A stretch of 64,000 nucleotides of DNA. Source: an uncultured Cohaesibacter sp. Its GTDB lineage: Bacteria > Pseudomonadota > Alphaproteobacteria > Rhizobiales > Cohaesibacteraceae. Position 1 is the stretch's first letter. Every line of letters starts with the position of its first letter. This document shows positions 55,663 to 64,000 of this stretch, piece after piece. The DNA lies in contig NZ_OY782507.1 of NCBI RefSeq assembly GCF_963677725.1, forward strand, positions 1,736,001 through 1,800,000, in the 5' to 3' direction. Both the position numbers and the translations under genes were made by a program. Below the pieces are notes generated by a model, which was not told the DNA's origin, made no database searches, and saw nothing but the letters and a program-made list of their open reading frames with translations.

Positions 55663-56772
55663 ATGGGCGCCTATATTTTACGACGTCTGTTGCTGATCAT
55701 TCCGACATTGGTCGGAATCATGGCAATCAATTTCGCAGTCATCCAGTTTGCCCCCGGCGGACCGGTTGAACGGATCATCGCGCAGGTGACCGGCACCGAT
55801 GTTTCGGCCACCGAGCGGATATCCGGTGGCGGGGATTTTGCCGGAACCGGGACAGGACCGTCTGCATCAAGTGGCGACGATATCACCTCGCGCTATCGTG
55901 GTGCACAGGGGCTGGATCCGGACTTCATCAAGGAGCTGGAAAAGCAGTTCGGCTTTGACAAGCCGCCGCTGGAACGCTTTGGCCAGATGCTGATCAACTA
56001 TGCCACTTTCGATTTTGGTGACAGCTATTTCCGCGATATCGGAGTGTTGGAACTGATTGCCGAAAAGATGCCGGTATCGATATCTCTTGGCCTCTGGATG
56101 ACCTTGATTTCCTACATGATTTCCATCCCGCTCGGCATCCGCAAGGCGGTCAGTGATGGCAGCCGGTTTGACGTCTGGACCAGCGCGGTGGTGATCATCG
56201 GCTATGCCATTCCGGGCTTTCTGTTCGCGGTTCTGCTGGTGGTGCTGTTTGCCGGTGGCTCCTTCTTTGACTGGTTCCCGCTGCGTGGACTGTTCTCGGA
56301 CAATTTCGATCAATTGAGCTGGTGGGAAAAGATCCTCGACTATTTCTGGCATTTGGCCTTGCCGTTGACCTCGATGGCGCTGGCGGCCTTTGCCACCACG
56401 ACTCTTTTGACGAAAAACTCCTTCCTTGACGAAATCCGCAAGCAATATGTGGTGACAGCAAGGGCGAAGGGTCTGACCGAGCGGCAGGTGCTGTATGGCC
56501 ATGTCTTCCGCAATGCGATGCTGATCATCATTGCCGGTTTCCCCGGTGCTTTCATTGGTGCCTTCTTTGGCGGCTCCCTGCTGATCGAGCAGATTTTCTC
56601 TCTCGACGGGCTGGGGCTTTTGTCATTTGAGAGCGTCATCAACCGCGATTATGCAGTGGTCTTTGCGACCCTTTATATCTTCTCGCTCATGGGGTTGGTC
56701 GTCAGTCTGATTTCCGATCTGACCTACATGTTGATCGATCCGCGGATCGACTTTGAAAGCCGGGAGGTCTGA
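55663..56772 (+). CDS. yejB: Peptide ABC transporter permease YejB
   Basis: This 369-residue inner membrane permease begins [20 protein letters not shown], typical of DppB/YejB proteins, with the conserved [17 protein letters not shown] YejB-type insert with a [11 protein letters not shown] loop is present at about 50-70. The coupling motif [19 protein letters not shown] and [10 protein letters not shown] near the end fit the family. GGAGAGGGA precedes the ATG. Its stop overlaps yejE. Confidence 0.93.
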   Translation: MGAYILRRLLLIIPTLVGIMAINFAVIQFAPGGPVERIIAQVTGTDVSATERISGGGDFAGTGTGPSASSGDDITSRYRGAQGLDPDFIKELEKQFGFDKPPLERFGQMLINYATFDFGDSYFRDIGVLELIAEKMPVSISLGLWMTLISYMISIPLGIRKAVSDGSRFDVWTSAVVIIGYAIPGFLFAVLLVVLFAGGSFFDWFPLRGLFSDNFDQLSWWEKILDYFWHLALPLTSMALAAFATTTLLTKNSFLDEIRKQYVVTARAKGLTERQVLYGHVFRNAMLIIIAGFPGAFIGAFFGGSLLIEQIFSLDGLGLLSFESVINRDYAVVFATLYIFSLMGLVVSLISDLTYMLIDPRIDFESREV

Positions 56773-57926
56773 TGATGCGATTGTCTTTCTCACGCAAAAA
56801 AGACCCTTCCAGTCAGAAGCCGGGCTTCTTTGAAAGCCTGTCGCCGATCAACAAGCGCCGGCTGAAGAATTTCAAATCCAACCGACGCGGCTATGTCTCC
56901 CTGTGGCTGTTTGCCATTCTGTTTCTTCTCACCCTGTTTGCCGAGTTGCTCGCCAACGACAAACCTTTGCTGGTATCCTACAAGGGTGAATTCTTGTCTC
57001 CCTTGGTGACCGACTATCCGGAAAGCAAGTTTGGTGGGTTCCTGCCCAAGACCGACTATCATGACCCGGTGATTCAGGAAGAGATCAATGAGAATGGCTG
57101 GATTCTCTGGCCACCGGTGCGTTATGGCTACCGGACGGTCAATATTGATCTGCCAACCCCTGCCCCCTCACCGCCAAGCTGGTTACTGGACAAGGAGACC
57201 CGGTGCGCGCCCTATGATTTGGGCGTTGAGGATCGCAATTGCTCCATCGGTAACTGGAACTGGCTGGGGACTGATGATAGCGGGCGAGACGTGCTGGCAC
57301 GCCTTATCTATGGCTTTCGGATTTCGGTGCTGTTTGGCCTGACGCTGACGCTCTTTTCCTCGATCATCGGGGTCGCTGCGGGCGCGGTACAGGGCTATTT
57401 CGGCGGTCTGACGGACCTTTTGTTCCAGCGCTTTATCGAAATCTGGACCTCTGTACCACAGCTCTATCTGTTGCTGATCATCGCGGCCATCATCACACCA
57501 AGCTTCTGGATTCTTCTGGGCATCCTGATGCTCTTTTCGTGGGTGGCATTGGTGGGCGTTGTGCGCGCGGAATTCTTGCGGGCCAGAAACTTCGAATATG
57601 TCTCGGCGGCCCGCGCCCTTGGGGTGTCCAACGGGACCATCATGATGCGGCATCTGCTGCCCAATGCCATGGTGGCGACCCTGACCTTCATGCCTTTCAT
57701 TCTCAATGGATCGATCACGACGCTGACCTCGCTCGACTTTCTAGGCTTCGGCCTGCCTCCCGGCTCCCCATCGCTTGGGGAATTGTTGGCGCAGGGCAAG
57801 AAGCACTGGGAGGCCCCATGGCTGGGTCTCACAGGCTTCTTCTCGATCTCGATCATGTTGAGCTTGCTGATTTTCATCGGCGAGGCGGTGCGCGATGCCT
57901 TTGATCCGCGCAAGACCTTTCAGTGA
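56772..57926 (+). CDS. yejE: Peptide ABC transporter permease YejE
   Basis: This 384-residue permease has the YejE-specific long first periplasmic loop (about 60-160) containing SKFGGFLPKTDYHDPVIQE, then the permease core with LGTDDSGRDVLARLIYGFR and RALGVSNGTIMMRHLLPNA. It starts at ATG 56772 with an ATGA overlap with yejB, indicating coupled translation. ATG 56775 is also possible. Confidence 0.93.
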   Translation: MMRLSFSRKKDPSSQKPGFFESLSPINKRRLKNFKSNRRGYVSLWLFAILFLLTLFAELLANDKPLLVSYKGEFLSPLVTDYPESKFGGFLPKTDYHDPVIQEEINENGWILWPPVRYGYRTVNIDLPTPAPSPPSWLLDKETRCAPYDLGVEDRNCSIGNWNWLGTDDSGRDVLARLIYGFRISVLFGLTLTLFSSIIGVAAGAVQGYFGGLTDLLFQRFIEIWTSVPQLYLLLIIAAIITPSFWILLGILMLFSWVALVGVVRAEFLRARNFEYVSAARALGVSNGTIMMRHLLPNAMVATLTFMPFILNGSITTLTSLDFLGFGLPPGSPSLGELLAQGKKHWEAPWLGLTGFFSISIMLSLLIFIGEAVRDAFDPRKTFQ

Positions 57927-57937
57927 GGGGTGAGAGT

Positions 57938-59575
57938 ATGAGCAACAACCAAACGCCCCTTTTGCAAGTCGAAGACCTGTCTGTTGCCTTCCGTCAGGAT
58001 GGCAAAGAGAAACTGGCGGTCAACAAAATCTCCTTCAGCCTTGATCGCGGTGAGACGTTGGCCCTGGTTGGCGAATCCGGCTCTGGCAAGTCGGTGTCCG
58101 CCCTGTCGATCTTGAAGCTGCTGCCCTATCCGTCCGCCTCCCATCCATCGGGCAAGGTGTTGTTCGATGGGATCGATCTGCTTGGTGCCAATGACAAATT
58201 GCTCCGCTCGGTGCGTGGCAACCGGATCTCGATGATCTTCCAGGAGCCGATGAGTTCCCTCAACCCGCTGCACACGGTCGAGCAGCAGATTGGCGAAGTT
58301 CTGTCGATCCATCACGGAATGGGCGAGAAACAGGCCCGTGCCCGCGTGCTGGACCTGCTTGATGATGTGGGCATTCGCGAGCCGGAAAAACGCCTTAAAA
58401 GCTATCCGCACCAATTGTCCGGTGGTCAGCGCCAGCGGGTGATGATCGCCATGGCTTTGGCTAATGAGCCGGAAATCCTGATTGCCGACGAGCCAACCAC
58501 GGCTCTGGATGTGACCGTGCAGGCGCAGATCATTGAATTGCTGCGTGAGCTGCAAAAGAGCCATAACATGGCGCTTCTTTTCATCACCCACGATCTTGGT
58601 ATCGTTGAAAAGCTGGCCGACAAGGTGTGCGTGATGACCGATGGCGAGATTGTCGAGAGCGGCCCAACGGCGGAGCTTTTCGCCAATCCCCAGCATCGCT
58701 ATACCAAGCATTTGTTATCGTCCGAGCCAAGCGGCAGGGCCCTTGCGGTGGCAGATGACGCACCTATCTTGCTCAAGACCGAGGATCTCAAAGTCTGGTT
58801 CCCGATCAAGCGGGGCTTCTTGCGCCGTACCGCTGGTTACATCAAGGCGGTGGACGGGATTTCCCTGTCGATCCGGGCAGGCGAAACGCTGGGCATTGTA
58901 GGAGAATCCGGGTCCGGCAAGACCACGCTGGGACTCGCTCTGTTGCGGATGATTTCCTCCGATGGCCCGATTGTCTTCCAAGGCAAGGGGCTGGAGCAAC
59001 TAGACAACAAGGCGATGCGCGACAAGCGCCGGGACATGCAAATCGTGTTTCAGGATCCGTTCGGCTCCCTGTCGCCGCGCATGTCTATCGATCAGATCGT
59101 TGCGGAAGGGCTGGCCATTCATGCACCGGACCTCAGCGCCGAGGAACGGGATGCCAAGGTGGTGCAGGTCTTGAAGGAAGTGGGCATTGATCCGGAAACC
59201 CGACATCGTTATCCGCATGAATTTTCCGGTGGTCAAAGGCAGCGCATTTCAATTGCACGCGCCATGGTGCTCGAGCCTTCGTTCGTGATGCTCGACGAGC
59301 CGACCAGTGCGCTTGACATGAGTGTACAAAGCCAAGTGGTTGATCTGTTGCGCGATCTTCAGGCGCGCCACGGGCTGACCTATCTTTTCATCAGCCACGA
59401 CCTCAAGGTGGTGCGGGCTTTGTCCAACCGCGTGATGGTGATGCGACAGGGCAAAATCGTCGAAGAAGGGGATGTCGAGCAGATTTTCAACGCACCGGAA
59501 ACCGACTATACCAAGGCCCTGATGGCTGCCGCCCTCAGAATGGAAACTGCCCCGACTGGCATTGTCGCGGACTGA
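57938..59575 (+). CDS. yejF: Peptide ABC transporter ATP-binding protein YejF (two ATPase domains)
   Basis: This 545-residue fusion has two complete ATPase cassettes. The first has Walker [11 protein letters not shown], signature LSGGQRQR and Walker [13 protein letters not shown]. The second has [19 protein letters not shown] and [12 protein letters not shown]. Such a double ATPase replaces the DppD/DppF pair in Yej systems. ATG 57938 follows GAGGGG. GTG 57923 is an alternative. Confidence 0.94.
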   Translation: MSNNQTPLLQVEDLSVAFRQDGKEKLAVNKISFSLDRGETLALVGESGSGKSVSALSILKLLPYPSASHPSGKVLFDGIDLLGANDKLLRSVRGNRISMIFQEPMSSLNPLHTVEQQIGEVLSIHHGMGEKQARARVLDLLDDVGIREPEKRLKSYPHQLSGGQRQRVMIAMALANEPEILIADEPTTALDVTVQAQIIELLRELQKSHNMALLFITHDLGIVEKLADKVCVMTDGEIVESGPTAELFANPQHRYTKHLLSSEPSGRALAVADDAPILLKTEDLKVWFPIKRGFLRRTAGYIKAVDGISLSIRAGETLGIVGESGSGKTTLGLALLRMISSDGPIVFQGKGLEQLDNKAMRDKRRDMQIVFQDPFGSLSPRMSIDQIVAEGLAIHAPDLSAEERDAKVVQVLKEVGIDPETRHRYPHEFSGGQRQRISIARAMVLEPSFVMLDEPTSALDMSVQSQVVDLLRDLQARHGLTYLFISHDLKVVRALSNRVMVMRQGKIVEEGDVEQIFNAPETDYTKALMAAALRMETAPTGIVAD

Positions 59576-59599
59576 CAGTTTTTAAGAAAGACCAAGACT

Positions 59600-60541
59600 A
59601 TGAATATTCTCCTCTATGCCAAGGGCTGGGACACGGATGCCTGGGTGATGCGCATTCGCAAGGAATTGCCAGACGCCACCATTGTCACGCCCGATACACT
59701 CACCGACCCTCAAAGCATTGATTATGCGATGGTCTGGAAGCCAGAGCCGGGATATCTGGCGCGCTTTCCCAATCTCAAGGTGATCTGTTCGCTCGGAGCC
59801 GGGGTCGATTTCCTGATGGCTGATCCGGATTTGCCCAAAGTGCCGGTGGTGCGGGTGATTGACCCTGATTTGACTGGACGGATGAGCGAATATGTGCTGC
59901 TGCAATGCTTGCTGCATCACCGCCGGACACTCTCCTATCTGCGATATCAGGCGGCTGGCATCTGGAAGGAGCAGGCCGATGTGGTGGCCCGCGATGTGCG
60001 TGTGGGAGTTCTTGGGCTTGGTGTGCTCGGCCTTGATGCGGCCCGAAAACTGCAAATGGTCGGCTATGATGTGGCTGGCTGGAGCCGATCACCCAAACAG
60101 ATCGAAGGCCTTGAAACCTATAGCGGTAAAGATGGGCTTGACGCGATGGCTGCGCGGACGGACATTCTGGTCTCTCTGTTGCCGCATACGCCTGACACCG
60201 AGGGCATGCTCAATCTTAATCTGTTCCGCAAGCTCGCCCAAGACGGGCCGCTGGGCGGTCCGGTGGTGATCAATGCCGGGCGTGGCAAGCTGCAAGTCGA
60301 GCGCGATATCATGGAAGCGCTTGATGAAGGCAGCCTGATTGGCGCGTCGCTCGACGTGTTCGAGGAAGAGCCTTTGCATGATGACAGTCCGATCTGGTCG
60401 CATCCTTCAATCATCCTGACCCCGCACAATGCAGCGGTCAGCGATCCAAACAGCACAACGGCCTGTCTCGCGCGTCAATTGAAACTGTTTGAAGCGGGCG
60501 AACCGATGGAAAGTGTGGTTGATCGCAAGGCGGGATACTGA
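59600..60541 (+). CDS. ghrA: D-2-hydroxyacid dehydrogenase, glyoxylate/hydroxypyruvate reductase GhrA-like
   Basis: This 313-residue NAD(P)H-dependent cytosolic enzyme reduces 2-oxo acids such as glyoxylate. The nucleotide-binding block is GVLGLGVLGLDAARKL, and catalytic Arg, Glu and His are expected in INAGRGKLQVE, DVFEEEPLHDDSP and LTPHNAAVSD. It begins 24 bases after yejF and may be co-transcribed, though a link to peptide uptake is not obvious. Confidence 0.9.
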   Translation: MNILLYAKGWDTDAWVMRIRKELPDATIVTPDTLTDPQSIDYAMVWKPEPGYLARFPNLKVICSLGAGVDFLMADPDLPKVPVVRVIDPDLTGRMSEYVLLQCLLHHRRTLSYLRYQAAGIWKEQADVVARDVRVGVLGLGVLGLDAARKLQMVGYDVAGWSRSPKQIEGLETYSGKDGLDAMAARTDILVSLLPHTPDTEGMLNLNLFRKLAQDGPLGGPVVINAGRGKLQVERDIMEALDEGSLIGASLDVFEEEPLHDDSPIWSHPSIILTPHNAAVSDPNSTTACLARQLKLFEAGEPMESVVDRKAGY

Positions 60542-60684
60542 TCCCTACCCTGTTTTTGCTCGCAATGAAGTGACAGTCCTTCGATTGGGCCTTGGCGCGA
60601 TTGATTTTTGGGTGGTTGACATGATCCGCAATCAAATGTCTCCTGTGCCATTATACCAAATTGCTGTTTCAAGGAGACTGGATT

Positions 60685-61089
60685 GTGAAAAAACTATTGT
60701 GGGCTTTGATTTTGCTGGTCCCCTCGCCTGCATGGGCGGACGGGTTCGGCTTTGAAACGCCTTCCGGCAATATCTATTGCAACGGATATGTCAGCGATGG
60801 TGGCGGAATTTCCTGCGAGATTGTCGTGCGCCATGGCAAGCTGGCCAGCCCGAAACCGGCTTCCTGTCGACAGAGTTGGGGCCATAGTTTTTCGCTACAA
60901 GGGTCAGGGGCAGCCGAATTGGTCTGCGCACCCAAACCAACGCGGGTCGACTATTCCGAAATTGCCAATTATGGGCAAACCGGCACGTTTGGCAGTATCA
61001 CCTGTCACTCTGAGCGCACCGGGTTCACTTGCGAGAACCAGAGTGGTCATGGATTTTTCCTCTCCCGCCGTAAGCAGGAAATATTCTAG
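60685..61089 (+). CDS. Secreted DUF6636-like protein
   Basis: This 134-residue protein starts at GTG 60685 behind AAGGAGA, with signal peptide MKKLLWALILLVPSPAWA. The mature part has FETPSGNIYCNGY, ISCEI, CRQSWGHSFSL and ends GFTCENQSGHGFFLSRRKQE, the shape of DUF6636. Six cysteines suggest three disulfides. Function is unknown. The 3' end overlaps the convergent NlpC/P60 gene by 65 bases. Confidence 0.8.
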   Translation: MKKLLWALILLVPSPAWADGFGFETPSGNIYCNGYVSDGGGISCEIVVRHGKLASPKPASCRQSWGHSFSLQGSGAAELVCAPKPTRVDYSEIANYGQTGTFGSITCHSERTGFTCENQSGHGFFLSRRKQEIF

Positions 61090-62068
61090 AAAACAAAGCT
61101 GAAAGGGACCACGCTGCCTTCTGGGCAGGCAACGTCCGTCCGCTTCCCACACCTTGTCGCGCCAGCCGCCTCACCGCACGCAAATCGCCATATTCGTTCG
61201 CGGCGATGCGGGTGAGCGCATCGGACAGAGGCTCCTTGGCCACGGCCATATGGTGGCCATTGGCGTGCAGCAGAGTTTCTGCGTCACACATCACACCCAC
61301 ATGGCCGGGCCAGAAAAGCAGATCGCCGCGCTGCAGGGCAGGCAGCCCGGAATCCATGTCAAGCGGGCTACCGGCCTCTTTTTCCTGCATTGAAGCATCG
61401 CGCAGCATCGGGATTCCGGCCATTTTGCAGGCAATTTGCACAAGGCCGGAGCAATCGATGCCAAGCGAGCTTTTGCCTCCCCAGAGATAAGGGGTTCCGA
61501 TCAGACTTTCCGCAACAGCGACAAAATCCTCGGCCTTTTGCTCGCGCTCTACAACATGCTGGGCGACGATCCACCCCGCCTCGCCATTGGGCATCGGCAG
61601 ATTGATCAATTTGCGATAGCGTGTGCCGCGCACCACCTCCTCTTCCCCCAGTACAACGCCAGCTCCCATCGACAGGAAAGTGGCGGCGGGAAATTTCAGA
61701 TCCGGCCCCGGATAGACAAAGGTGCGCACGGCGCTGACTGTGTGCGTCGGCTCGCCAGCGGTGAATTCGTCGGACAGATGACCAGAATAGGGTCCGATGG
61801 CCTCGGTTGGCATATAGCCGACATAGCCATCCCCCGCCAGCTGGACCCAGCACCAGCCCTTGTCATCCTCATCAAACACATGCACCACCTCACCCAACAG
61901 AGCCTGGCTATCAAGTTTGCTACGGCCATCGGGAGCGGCTTTCAATGGCGCGATCGGCACGCGGACGCGCATCACCTGTGGGGCAACAAAACGGTCAGCC
62001 TCAACCTGCCCTTCAAGACGTTTGTCGGCAAGGTCGGGACGGTAGGCATTAAGAGATGGATTGAGCAT
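61025..62068 (-). CDS. NlpC/P60 family cell-wall hydrolase
   Basis: This 347-residue protein has two SH3-like segments (about 30-95 and 110-175) and an NlpC/P60 domain with catalytic Cys206 in GIDCSGLVQIA, His in WPGHVGVM and a third polar residue probably in LLHANGHHM. It cleaves peptidoglycan peptides, perhaps D-Glu to meso-DAP. No signal peptide is apparent, so export or cytosolic recycling is undecided. ATG 62068 follows GGAGAAATTC. It is near a MarR regulator and an M17 aminopeptidase, as in many alphaproteobacteria. Confidence 0.88.
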   Translation of the reverse strand: MLNPSLNAYRPDLADKRLEGQVEADRFVAPQVMRVRVPIAPLKAAPDGRSKLDSQALLGEVVHVFDEDDKGWCWVQLAGDGYVGYMPTEAIGPYSGHLSDEFTAGEPTHTVSAVRTFVYPGPDLKFPAATFLSMGAGVVLGEEEVVRGTRYRKLINLPMPNGEAGWIVAQHVVEREQKAEDFVAVAESLIGTPYLWGGKSSLGIDCSGLVQIACKMAGIPMLRDASMQEKEAGSPLDMDSGLPALQRGDLLFWPGHVGVMCDAETLLHANGHHMAVAKEPLSDALTRIAANEYGDLRAVRRLARQGVGSGRTLPAQKAAWSLSALFSRIFPAYGGRGKIHDHSGSRK

Positions 62069-62117
62069 GAATTTCTCCTGATTGGAGGGGGCTGATCAAG
62101 ACTTGGTTGTCGCGCAT

Positions 62118-62468
62118 TCACTGCGCAATTGCGGCAGTGGTCTCAACGATCTTGTCACCTAGAGACTGCACATAGCGGGCCCCTTTGACCGTGCGCAGGA
62201 TGACGACATTGCGCTTGTCCTGATCATCGCGGCGGCGGGTCAACAAGCCCATACGGCCCATCGTATCAAGCGCTCTTGTGATGGCGGGTTTGGTAACGCC
62301 CAGTTTGGCCGCAAGACCGCGCACCGTGTGGGGTGGGGTTTCCAGATAGACGGTGAGTAAAACGGTCATCTGCCGGGCGGACAGATCCGTGTCATCTTTG
62401 AGCACCAAATCGTGGGTGACATCGTGCCATAAGTTCAACGCCTGGCTTGCGCTCATTGTCGTCGCCAT
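62118..62468 (-). CDS. MarR family transcriptional regulator
   Basis: This 116-residue winged-helix protein has the MarR core: TDLSARQMTVLLTVY, then RGLAAKLGVTKPAITRALDT and MGRMGLLTRRRDDQDKRNV (in blocks). The wing has DDQDKRN with the usual RR pair. It is short for a MarR protein (140 residues is typical), lacking a long C-terminal helix. Its 50-base gap to the NlpC/P60 gene suggests one transcript, and its target is unknown. Confidence 0.88.
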   Translation of the reverse strand: MATTMSASQALNLWHDVTHDLVLKDDTDLSARQMTVLLTVYLETPPHTVRGLAAKLGVTKPAITRALDTMGRMGLLTRRRDDQDKRNVVILRTVKGARYVQSLGDKIVETTAAIAQ

Positions 62469-62553
62469 TCAACACCTTGCCTGTTGGCCAATCCAATCTC
62501 GTTACGGCTCCGGTATAATGTGCGCTGATTCATCATACGGATTCAAGTGGCTA

Positions 62554-62580
62554 GGGGATTGCCACAGAGCAGCAATCCCC
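62554..62580 (-). terminator. Hairpin after the M17 aminopeptidase gene
   Basis: GGGGATTGC (62554-62562) and GCAATCCCC (62572-62580) form a perfect nine-base-pair stem with a nine-base loop, 12 bases past the minus-strand stop. The minus-strand tail lacks a T-run, so termination would be weak or structure-dependent. Confidence 0.5.
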
Positions 62581-62592
62581 GTTTGCGTTGCC

Positions 62593-63978
62593 TTATTTGG
62601 CGTATTTTGCCTTCAGATGGCTGTAAATGGCGCGAATGGCCTGCGCTTCACCGCCTTTTGGTCGGGCAGGCTGGGCCGCTGGTGCCCAACCGTAAATGTC
62701 GAAATGAACCCAGCTGCGGGTCTTGTCGACAAACCGACGCAGGAACAGGGCGGCGGTGATAGAGCCGGCAAAGCCCCCTGAGGAAATATGGTTCACATCG
62801 GCAATGTCGGATGACAGATTGCTATCATAGCCAGACCAGAGGGGCATATTCCAAAGCGGATCCCACTGTTTGCGGCTTTCGTCCGAAAGAGAGGCGACCA
62901 GGTCGGCATCATCGCTGTAGAAGGGTGGAAGATCCGGGCCGAGCGCCACACGGGCAGCACCGGTCAGGGTGGCCATATCAATCATCAGATCCGGCTCTTC
63001 TTCATCGGCCAGCGACATGGCATCGGCCAGCACCAGACGGCCTTCGGCGTCGGTATTGCCGATTTCAACGGTCAGGCCCTTGTGGCTGCGGAGCACATCG
63101 CCGGGACGGAAAGCGTCGCCGGAGACAGAATTCTCAACTGCCGGGATCAGGACGCGCAAACGCACCGGCAATTGCGCCGACATGATCATCGAGGCAAGGC
63201 CAAGCACGTTGGCCGCGCCACCCATATCCTTTTTCATCAGCAACATGGAAGAGGATGGCTTGAGATCGAGACCACCCGTATCGAAGCAGACGCCCTTGCC
63301 AACGAGGGTGACCTTTGGCGCGCCCTCGTCACCCCAGACAAAATCAAGCAGGCGCGGCGTGCGTGTCGAGGCTCTGCCGACCGCATGGATCATCGGGAAA
63401 TTGTGGGTGAGCAGATCCTCACCCTTGATGACGGTCAGGACGGCACCGTGGGTATCAGCCAATCCCTTGGTAACCGCTTCGAGTTCATCGGGGCCCATGT
63501 CACTGGCTGGGATGTTGATCAGGTCACGGGCCAGATTGCTGCCTTTGGCCTGACGCAAAATCTCGTCGCGATCGATGCCTTCCGGCCAATCAAGCTCCGG
63601 CATCGGCTTTGTATTTTCCTTATAGCGATCAAAGCGATACGCGCCGAGATGCCAAGCCAGTGTCGCCAGAAACAAAGCCTGCTCATTATCCACCAAAGGG
63701 CCTTCGATCACATAGTGATAGTGGCCTTGTGGCAAGCGCACCGGCAAAAGGCCGGCCAGCAATGGCGAGCGGGTGGTGCTTTTTTCCGTGCCGATGCCGA
63801 ACAGGACCGCTTCAATGGAGCCGTCAATGGACGGAATCAGGCAAATCTCCCCTTCCTTCGCCATAAAGCCGGTGCTTTGCACCCATTGGGTAGCAGGGGC
63901 CGACAGGGCCTTGGGCACTTGGCTTTCCCAATCGGAAGCGACGAAATGGATTGGCGTGGACTTGGCTTGTTCAGACAT
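62593..63978 (-). CDS. M17 leucyl aminopeptidase family protein
   Basis: This 461-residue metallopeptidase has the M17 catalytic domain with VTLVGKGVCFDTGGLDLKPS in blocks, MKKDMGGAANVLG, and the signature NTDAEGRLVLADAM. The N-terminal domain is short, as in PepB-type members. It removes N-terminal residues from peptides in the cytosol, fitting disposal of peptides brought in by the Yej system or released from the cell wall. The start near 63978 lies 22 bases from the window edge. Confidence 0.93.
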   Translation of the reverse strand: MSEQAKSTPIHFVASDWESQVPKALSAPATQWVQSTGFMAKEGEICLIPSIDGSIEAVLFGIGTEKSTTRSPLLAGLLPVRLPQGHYHYVIEGPLVDNEQALFLATLAWHLGAYRFDRYKENTKPMPELDWPEGIDRDEILRQAKGSNLARDLINIPASDMGPDELEAVTKGLADTHGAVLTVIKGEDLLTHNFPMIHAVGRASTRTPRLLDFVWGDEGAPKVTLVGKGVCFDTGGLDLKPSSSMLLMKKDMGGAANVLGLASMIMSAQLPVRLRVLIPAVENSVSGDAFRPGDVLRSHKGLTVEIGNTDAEGRLVLADAMSLADEEEPDLMIDMATLTGAARVALGPDLPPFYSDDADLVASLSDESRKQWDPLWNMPLWSGYDSNLSSDIADVNHISSGGFAGSITAALFLRRFVDKTRSWVHFDIYGWAPAAQPARPKGGEAQAIRAIYSHLKAKYAK

Positions 63979-64000
63979 GCTTTGAGAATTTCCCGAGAAG

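Noticed and set aside
1-64000. CRISPR arrays, insertion sequences, prophage or integrase genes, tRNA and rRNA genes
   Set aside because: I looked for repeat-spacer patterns, transposase motifs and tRNA T-loop signatures and found none that could be supported.

Overview
This 64-kb window is chromosomal DNA of an alphaproteobacterium, most likely of the Hyphomicrobiales (Rhizobiales) and perhaps a marine lineage close to Cohaesibacter. The order is well supported and the genus is a guess. Evidence includes a SAM-II riboswitch before metZ, a dnaX without the usual zinc-module cysteines, a double-length dCTP deaminase, the kdsB/cycM/pheA and rmuC/def-fmt-truA neighbourhoods, and an L,D-transpeptidase. 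GC content is moderately high by eye. No insertion sequences, integrases, phage genes, CRISPR arrays, rRNA or tRNA genes were seen.

Layout. 1-11.5 kb: the tail of a bacterial voltage-gated sodium channel, a GST, a BcsL-type acetyltransferase, yigZ-dcd, a frameshifted peptidoglycan-binding protein, riboswitch-controlled metZ, a thioesterase, a thiosulfate-handling module (secreted rhodanese, YeeE transporter, 62-residue membrane protein), a VOC protein, a CDP-alcohol phosphatidyltransferase and apaG. 11.5-21.4 kb: trkH, then the phosphate regulon phoR-pstSCAB-phoU-phoB behind a Pho-box-like repeat. 21.4-31.9 kb: an L,D-transpeptidase, dapD, a MerR/carboxymuconolactone-decarboxylase pair behind a typical MerR operator, a DUF805 protein, dapE, two unassigned membrane proteins, and the minus-strand def-fmt-truA set.

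32-45 kb: rmuC, a DUF1868 (2H phosphoesterase-like) protein, minus-strand recR-lysE-ybaB-dnaX, the small SRP RNA, a HIT protein, nudC, an acyltransferase, a metallo-beta-lactamase-fold protein and a CHASE-PAS-GGDEF-EAL signalling protein. 45-51 kb: a secreted hypothetical protein, pheA, kdsB, cycM, and the NAD salvage pair pncA-pncB followed by a YbaK-type editing domain. 51.5-64 kb: a Yej-type oligopeptide importer with two solute-binding proteins (one Sec-like, one Tat-like), a ghrA-type reductase, a DUF6636 protein, an NlpC/P60 hydrolase, a MarR regulator and an M17 aminopeptidase.

Most of the window is conserved housekeeping DNA, and I did not find a convincing new multi-gene system. The points most worth checking are the MerR operator with its proline-rich mini-ORF, the thiosulfate module with its microprotein, the two unassigned membrane proteins between dapE and truA, the paired Sec/Tat binding proteins, and several structured or repeated intergenic regions.
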